NCBI RefSeq assembly: GCF_901000735.1
Contig: NC_081551.1
Coordinates: 5,073,420 to 5,137,419, forward strand
Direction of reading: 5' to 3'
Origin: Corylus avellana
Taxonomy: Eukaryota; Streptophyta; Magnoliopsida; Fagales; Betulaceae
Length of the DNA: 64,000 bases
Under the pieces are notes generated by a model. It was not told where the DNA came from. It searched no databases and saw only the letters and a list, made by a program, of their open reading frames with translations. Each line of letters starts with the position of its first letter. Within the stretch, counting starts at the first letter, position 1. The translations under genes were made by a program, and so were the position numbers. Below, in pieces: positions 58,382 through 64,000 of this stretch.

Positions 58382-60864
58382 ATGGCAAGACGAAGAGCCA
58401 AGAAAACTGTCAAGAAATTACCGTCATCTCCTGTGAATGATGTAAACGGTGCCGTTGAGACGGAGGCTCAAATTGATAAGGAACAAGCTGCTTTTACAGA
58501 TCAAGAAGGTTTTTATTTTTTTTATTTTTTTCTTTTTTTTCTTTAAGTAATACATGGAAGAAATGGTAGAATTGTTTCTCAATTTGATATCTTTGTTTCT
58601 GAATTTGATTTTGTTTTTTTTTAAACAGTTGAGCGACAAAGTGCTGCGATTAGGGCTATTCGTGATGTGGAAATTGAACATTTGCTGACCGAAGTGCGTT
58701 TGCTTCGCTCTTATTTCAGTGAGGAACAACTGCAAACTTCAGCTCAAAATTTTTTCAAAGAAAACCTTCCGAATCTTTTAGTTGTTCGAAATGAAGGAAA
58801 CAGACAATTTGAAATGCAATGGAACAATGAAGACGGTAATTTGCCCATGAACCAAGGTGATGGAAGCGACATTCACACGTCTCTTCTGCGCCGCTTGTCC
58901 ATGGCTTATCCAGACTGCTCTGCTGCTATTGCATCTTTGGGTGGCTTTCAGTTTTCGAGCAAAGCAGGTATTTGTGAATTTCAATCTTTTGATGAATTAT
59001 GCTTAAACTTGTATTCTTTGATTGATTGTATCTCACAAGGGTGCTTGATTGGTGGCAGTGAAGACAAGCCTTGTAGGTGCTGCTAATCTGCAAATAAGTG
59101 ACTTTGTATGTTCTCTTGCTATCTATCTATATTTGATGCGGACAAATTTAAGGGTTTCTGGATGCGTATATTACTAATTACCAAAACAAAAGATGGTTTC
59201 TTTTGAGTTTGTTTAAATACAATTGAAATTGTCTTTATTTTGCACTTCATGCAATAAACTTATTAAGTCTTTGTTTGGCCTTGCGATTTCGCAAGCTAAA
59301 AGTGTGTTTCTAAACAAAATCGTAGAAAGTGTCTCACTTGGGAGTTAATTTTTAAAGAAGAGTGGTTTGAAAACCTAAAAAAATTTACATTTTCAAATTG
59401 CAGGTAATATGGTGCATTTTTAGAAAAATACGATTTTAAAGGCTGAATCAAAATTTTCCCAAAAGCTTAACTGTATTTCAAAAATTGTTCAAATCACACA
59501 TTTTGAGATTGTCATTTTTGAAATCTCATGTTTTGAAAGCGCAAAACCAAATTGACCCTAAAGCACAATCCCTAGACTTTTTGATATTCACAAAAAAATG
59601 CCATGTTTCCTTTCCTTTTATCTTATTGAAATATCTGTTTTGTAGGTTTTGGAGGAGCCATCTGATAGTCAGATGCTTGGGATGCAAGATGGTCTACGAA
59701 CTCCTGGGGTTTGTCTCTTCTTGGTCACTTGGGTTTATATTGCTTTGCATAAAGTTTCACTCTTACTAAAACGTAACTTGTGTAATACCTTGGAACCAAA
59801 CTCTTGTCTCATTTGTTGAAATAAGTAGAAGGGCCAAGTAGTTTACTGAAGGGCACTAGTTAGTTCGAATTCCTAAAATGTTGTAGTCCAACTCCAGGAC
59901 CTTGAAGAAGCTTTTCAGCTGATGCAACACAAAATGCCTGCCAACAATTACCATTGCACCATAGATACTCCAATGAAAGTACATAAAAAACCTTTATGGG
60001 TGTTGTGTCTGTTGTCGCTAGTTGGTGTCGGTGCTCGAGATTTTATCCCAATGTCTATGATTTATAAATAACAAAAGTAGTTTATTTGTAAAAGGAGAAA
60101 TATATAAGGATAGGTAGCTAGTGACTGGAATTGAGTGAGAAAAATAAAGCTTGCTAAAGGGCTGAGATTACTTCTAGAGTATTTGTCAGCTAGGTTTCAA
60201 ATTCTTTTTTGGTGGATGGCTATCAAATAAGCTTGAGATGCTAAGTTACATATGATCATTTTTGCAGGTGAGTAGCCAAAGGCTGTCTGTTGGGATGACA
60301 CTGAAAACACTGAGGTTGCCTAAGCCTGGTGAGATGCTTTTATCTGTCCATGGCTCACCCCTTGGTGTCTACAAGGAAGATAACATGGAAGCAATAAATG
60401 GTATGAAGAGTATCTATATCTGCTCTTATTCATTATCTCATCACTGCATCGAGGGGACATGCTTGCTATATCATCAAGAAATTTGATATGGTCTAAGAAA
60501 TACCAAATTCACCTAGTTTTTTTGGTTTGTTTTTACCTCACTGATGTTGTGGCAAATGTGTTTCCCTTATCAATGTGAATTGAGTAGGCTGATTTAATGT
60601 ACTGGAGGGGACACCGCGTCCTTAAATCCAGGATTATTGGGTTCAATAATGCTATTTAGGTGGTGCTTGTTGCTTTTTAATTGAAAAAGTGTTCTGATAT
60701 GACATAAATGTTAAAGTAGAGTTTTAGGTGTTTTATACTGAAATTGTTTGTTAATGCTAAAAATAAGGCAAAAAGCAAACCCAAAGAGCATTATCAACCA
60801 AACCCGTTATGTCTTAGTTTTGTTCTGACGTGTGAACTGTTGTGCAGAGTCAGAAGAGGGCTGA
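58382..60864 (+). CDS. BORR: Borealin-like chromosomal passenger complex subunit
   Basis: Six exons: 58382-58508, 58629-58967, 59059-59105, 59646-59708, 60268-60400, 60848-60864. GT-AG borders and phases join into 241 residues plus TGA. The N-terminus is basic (MARRRAKKTVKK). Residues about 43-90 are helical (ERQSAAIRAIRDVEIEHL…LLRSYFSEEQLQ), matching the Nbl1/Borealin region that binds INCENP and Survivin-type partners. The tail has the conserved RTPGVSSQRLSVGM, TLRLPKPGEMLLSV and GSPLGVYKEDNMEAI. Family role: targeting Aurora kinase to centromeres and the midzone in mitosis. Intron 3 contains a MITE. An E2F-type site upstream fits cell-cycle expression. The gene symbol follows the Arabidopsis relative; the match is from memory. 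Confidence 0.85.
59270..59556. mobile_element. MITE in Borealin-like intron 3
   Basis: The ends TTTGGCCTTGCGATTTCGC and the inverse GCGCAAAACCAAA form imperfect terminal repeats. Internal sequence is non-coding and partly self-complementary (TTTTAGAAAAATACGATTTT). Confidence 0.5.
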
Positions 60865-62210
60865 CCAGCTTCAATTCATTTGGTCAATTCATTGTTCAAT
60901 AATATTCAAAAACTTACGAATCCAAGACCTCTTGAATGTACTCCTGTCATTGTACCAATGACTGTTCCAATAGCTGAAATTGTTCTTTTATTTCAATGCA
61001 TGCACAGCTACCTTTGTATTGAGGTTTTGAGTAAATAGTAGTCTTGTATTTCTTGTTTGTGTGGCTTCATGCGATTCTTCTTGGTACTACCTACGGCGCC
61101 AGGCTAAGAGTTGTGTATTTGTGGATGTTGCAGGGCCATGGCGAGAGTTATTGTTGAATTGGTTTTGTAGCATTACGTTTAGGCTTATGTATTTTTTTGC
61201 CTCCAGATGTTATTTGAAAGGGTATAAACTCATTGGAAAGCTTTTAACTTCATGCGGTGTTCTCTTTGATGTGCCCTGGACATCTTCACGACATTAAACA
61301 TGGTTCTGTGATAGTGTGATGTCCCATGATGGTGGTATGTGTTGCAATCTGATGAACAGATGGCTAAAAAGAGGATGCACTGATGATGAATGCAATGCGG
61401 TAGTCGATAAAGATCACCTTTTCTGCAAGCTTAGATTCGAGATTCACTTCCAATATGTTTGGAATTGTGTTTGAGAAATAAATTTTTTAATAGCTTGTTT
61501 GTCGATAGACGCTTTTGGTAAAAGCGTCATTTTTAAGCTTTTGGTAAAAGTGCGTTTTGGCAATTTTTTGACTCTTAAAAGTGCTTTTACTTTTTTTTAC
61601 CAAATCGGTATTTTTTGTTTTTAAACAGATTTTTTGAGTGTTAAACGCACTTTTAAGTTCTTCAAATACACATTCAAACATGCTCTTAGGCTTAGTGAAT
61701 TACTCCGATCAATAACGATAAGATTGAAAGATTGACCAAACTTGACAAGATTAATAGTTTCATCGAACGTCGAATCAATTGTGATACGATTGAAGGTATG
61801 ATTCAACTTTTTGAATTTTGTATCATCTTGATGCATCAGATATGTCCAACAATCAATGGTCATTAAGTTGATATTTATTTATATATTTCGTCATATAATA
61901 TTGAATTATATATTTTGTACATATCATATGATATACAAATAAAAAAACAATTGTGAAGACATTTTGTATATATTACATCATATATACGAAAACATTTACA
62001 ATAAAAAAAAAAATCATACAAACCAATATATGAATAATAATAATAATAAAAAAAAATTAAAGATACCATTAGCGGCGACAAATAAATGTCGTTGCTGATA
62101 GTTGCTTTAATTGGCGCAAAGGCTGAAATATTTAAGCGCTTTCTCTTCTCCCTTTCCAATCGACTGATTCTTTCACTTTCCCTTTGATTTTCTTTCTTTC
62201 TTTTGTTTTG
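60865..62210. other. Spacer after Borealin-like gene
   Basis: No gene recognised. A foldback MITE lies at 61491-61688 (TAGCTTGTTTGTCGATAGAC against CATTCAAACATGCTCTTA, with repeated TTTTGGTAAAAG). AT-rich sequence follows at 61860-62060. ATTGGCGC at 62110-62117 is one base from an E2F consensus and lies 94 bases before the ATG at 62211. Confidence 0.45.
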
Positions 62211-62261
62211 ATGGACTCTCTGTCTCTTTCGTTGCAGAAGCAGAGAAGAAAACCAAATCAG
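62211..62261 (+). CDS. Candidate first exon of an unrecognised gene
   Basis: ATG opens 17 codons (MDSLSLSLQKQRRKPNQ) ending in a good donor CAG|GTAAATTT. A pyrimidine-rich leader and an E2F-like ATTGGCGC precede it. No second exon was found in the window; the Mutator-like element at 62527-63728 would lie in its first intron. I cannot assign a product. Confidence 0.35.
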
Positions 62262-62526
62262 GTAAATTTCTTCCCTCTTCTATTTCTCTCTGTTTCGGTA
62301 ATGCGCTTATTTTCTCTCCAATTTTGCATTTTCCCCATATTTTGCTTCAAATCCTGAGTAATTTGAAAGATTAAACTTCTAATTGATATGCCCAGAGGGT
62401 GATTGTGTGTTACTGTGAGTATCCATTTGTAGATTGAGCAAATTTTTGTGAATTGTAGATTAGGGTTTACTAATCCAATCCTGTTTAGAATTTGGAGGTT
62501 TAGACTCGTGCGAATATTTGATGCAT

Positions 62527-63728
62527 GAGTGCCCCTACTATGCGGTCGGTCTGTAAAGCCAGCCTTTTGCAGCACCCAATACAAATGTGACACGTATGGG
62601 AAGCACAACTTATGGAATAGGATCGAAAACACGGGATTTCTTCTTCATCCCACGCAAGTCTCTGCGTTCTTCTTTATTCTTCTTCATCTTTCTTCCTCTT
62701 TGTTTCCTCTTCTACTTTCTCTTTTTCTCTCTTTCCTCTTCCCTCTCCCCTCATGGATGGCCGGAACCCAATTGGAAAACCCATCACCCAACGGGCCAAA
62801 TCCACCCCCACTGGAACCCAATTGGAAAACTCATCACCCAACCTACCATTTACGACCTTCACTTTGCTGTACCCATGGCTGGCGCCATCCTCAACACAAT
62901 CAGCATTTTGCTTATCCTTTTCAGACGACTCTCTCTCCATTTTCACCTTTGGGTTGCTCTCCATTTTTGGTTCCATGGAAAGTCTAATAAATTCACTAAA
63001 CCCAATCACCCAAACATCTAATAAATTCAATAAACCAATTCTTGCAAATATCAGATGGGCGTTCAACAAACCGTTTGAGAAAATTTTGGTTTTTTTTTTT
63101 TTTTTTGTGGAAAGTTGGAAACGATAGTGACCCACGCGGGTCACGGTAGAGCAGCCGTGGGTTCAGCCGGAGACAGAGAGATGGTTGCCACCAGTATTCA
63201 ACCATCTCCGGCAACCAGAATCTATGTCTCCGGTCGAACCCAACTCCATGGGTAGAGAAAAGTTCTTGCTTTGATTGAATTTGAAGCTTAAGATTTTGGT
63301 CTGTTTGAATTGATTCTGGGTTTTGTTGGAATTTTTGGGTGATTTCTCTGTGATGGAATTTCTTTGTGATTTCTCTGTTCGAATTCCAGGAGGTTCTGCC
63401 AAAAGAAATCTAATCGATTTTGCTACTCAGTGGATGTGGTGGGTGAATGGTGGGAGAGAAAGAGGAAAAAATATTTTCGGTGAAGATGAATGAACCAGAG
63501 AAGAAGAAGAGAGAAGAAGAGAAAGTGGGAGAGAAAGAGAAGAAGAGGAAAAAATATTTTCAGTGAAGATGAATAAACCAGAGAAGAAAAGAGAGGAGAG
63601 AAAGTGGGAGAGAAAAAAATTCAATGTTTTTTATCCTGTTTTATTATGTGCAACTATCTGATGTGTACTCATTGTATTGGTTGCTGCAAAAGACAACTTT
63701 TACAGCCGACCGCATAAGAGGTTTTCCC
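62527..63728. mobile_element. Non-autonomous Mutator-like element with 9-bp target duplication
   Basis: TTGATGCAT flanks both ends (62518-62526, 63729-63737). Terminal inverted repeats of about 60 bp share CTTATGCGGTCGGCTGTAAA-type sequence and TTTTGCAGCA(A/C)CCAATACAA. There is no transposase. The interior has pyrimidine-rich sequence, a unit near 63150-63420 with more even composition that might be captured host sequence, and a purine-rich tandem duplication. Confidence 0.88.
63452..63615 (+). repeat. Purine-rich tandem duplication inside the Mutator-like element
   Basis: Two units share GAGAGAAAG, AAGAGGAAAAAATATTTTC, GTGAAGATGAAT and AACCAGAGAAGAA. The reverse strand gives only low-complexity Ser/Leu-rich frames. 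Confidence 0.75.
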
Positions 63729-63737
63729 TTGATGCAT

Positions 63738-64000
63738 TGTTCCTCAACATAATGCAGAATCTAATATAATATCTAATAGGAGAGTTTTAGACAAGAGAGT
63801 CTAAGCGTTCGACATGTGGCATTCTATTTATCTGACAAATCATTATATTAAATGAAATTGTGCGTTTGAATTTTTTTAAGTTTTAAGTAGAATAGGCTAA
63901 TATCATGACATGTGTCATTCCATTTAAAATCAAAACACGTGTTTTTTTTTTTTTCAAACTACCCTCTTTCTCAATCTCAACTGCCATATATATATATATA
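63738..64000. other. AT-rich end of window
   Basis: No gene seen. Contains CGACATGTGGCATTC and a related CATGACATGTGTCATTCC, a poly-T run near 63941-63954 and a TA run reaching the window end. Confidence 0.5.

Noticed and set aside
62529..63144. Several overlapping frames of 120-156 codons on both strands
   Set aside because: Low-complexity purine/pyrimidine tracts inside the Mutator-like element; no consistent protein.

Overview
The window is nuclear DNA of a flowering plant, most likely a eudicot. The genes have many introns with GT-AG borders, AT-rich introns and plant-only families (a TGA/DOG1 transcription factor, a DYW-class PPR protein). Plant LTR retrotransposons, a TRIM-like element, MITEs and a SINE-like repeat fill the rest. 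I cannot name the species. Positions 21890-21989 are exactly 100 N, which looks like a scaffold gap.

Layout. (1) 608-5991 (+): the 3' part of a clade I-like TGA transcription factor; the basic region lies before the window. (2) 8596-12936 (-): a complete nine-exon alanine:glyoxylate aminotransferase 2 gene (AGT2 type, mitochondrial). (3) 16918-19822 and 20492-21889 (-): two broken copies of one PPR-DYW gene; the first also carries a solo LTR. (4) 22362-34670: a 12.3-kb block inside the downstream flank of a third PPR copy. It consists of a Ty3-type element followed by rearranged pieces of the TGA and AGT2 genes. (5) 35414-37771 (-): the intact, intron-less 785-residue PPR-DYW gene. (6) 41420-45370 (-): a complete six-exon gamma-glutamyl transpeptidase gene. 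(7) 46794-47291: a TRIM-like element. (8) 51398-57897: a nested set of two foldback elements and a nearly intact chromodomain Ty3 element. (9) 58382-60864 (+): a six-exon Borealin-like gene with an E2F-type site just upstream. (10) 62211-64000: a candidate first exon followed by a 1.2-kb Mutator-like element with a 9-bp target duplication.

The intact genes do not form a pathway. AGT2, GGT and Borealin-like genes also sit close together on Arabidopsis chromosome 4 (as I recall, At4g39660, At4g39640/39650 and At4g39630), so they look like an old conserved gene neighbourhood. The TGA gene and PPR array lie beside or within it here.

The most striking observation is the block at 27154-34670. Relative to the complete locus at about 2805-11221 its parts are circularly permuted: TGA intron 3/exon 4, then AGT2 exons 9 to 4, then directly TGA intron 2/exon 3. 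The block plus its Ty3 element is flanked by a direct repeat of about 91 bp (22271-22361 and 34671-34762) copied from the PPR flank. This fits re-insertion of a circular DNA intermediate, or a tandem duplication later trimmed. The two paralogous segments also give filled and empty sites for two MITEs, which orders the events.
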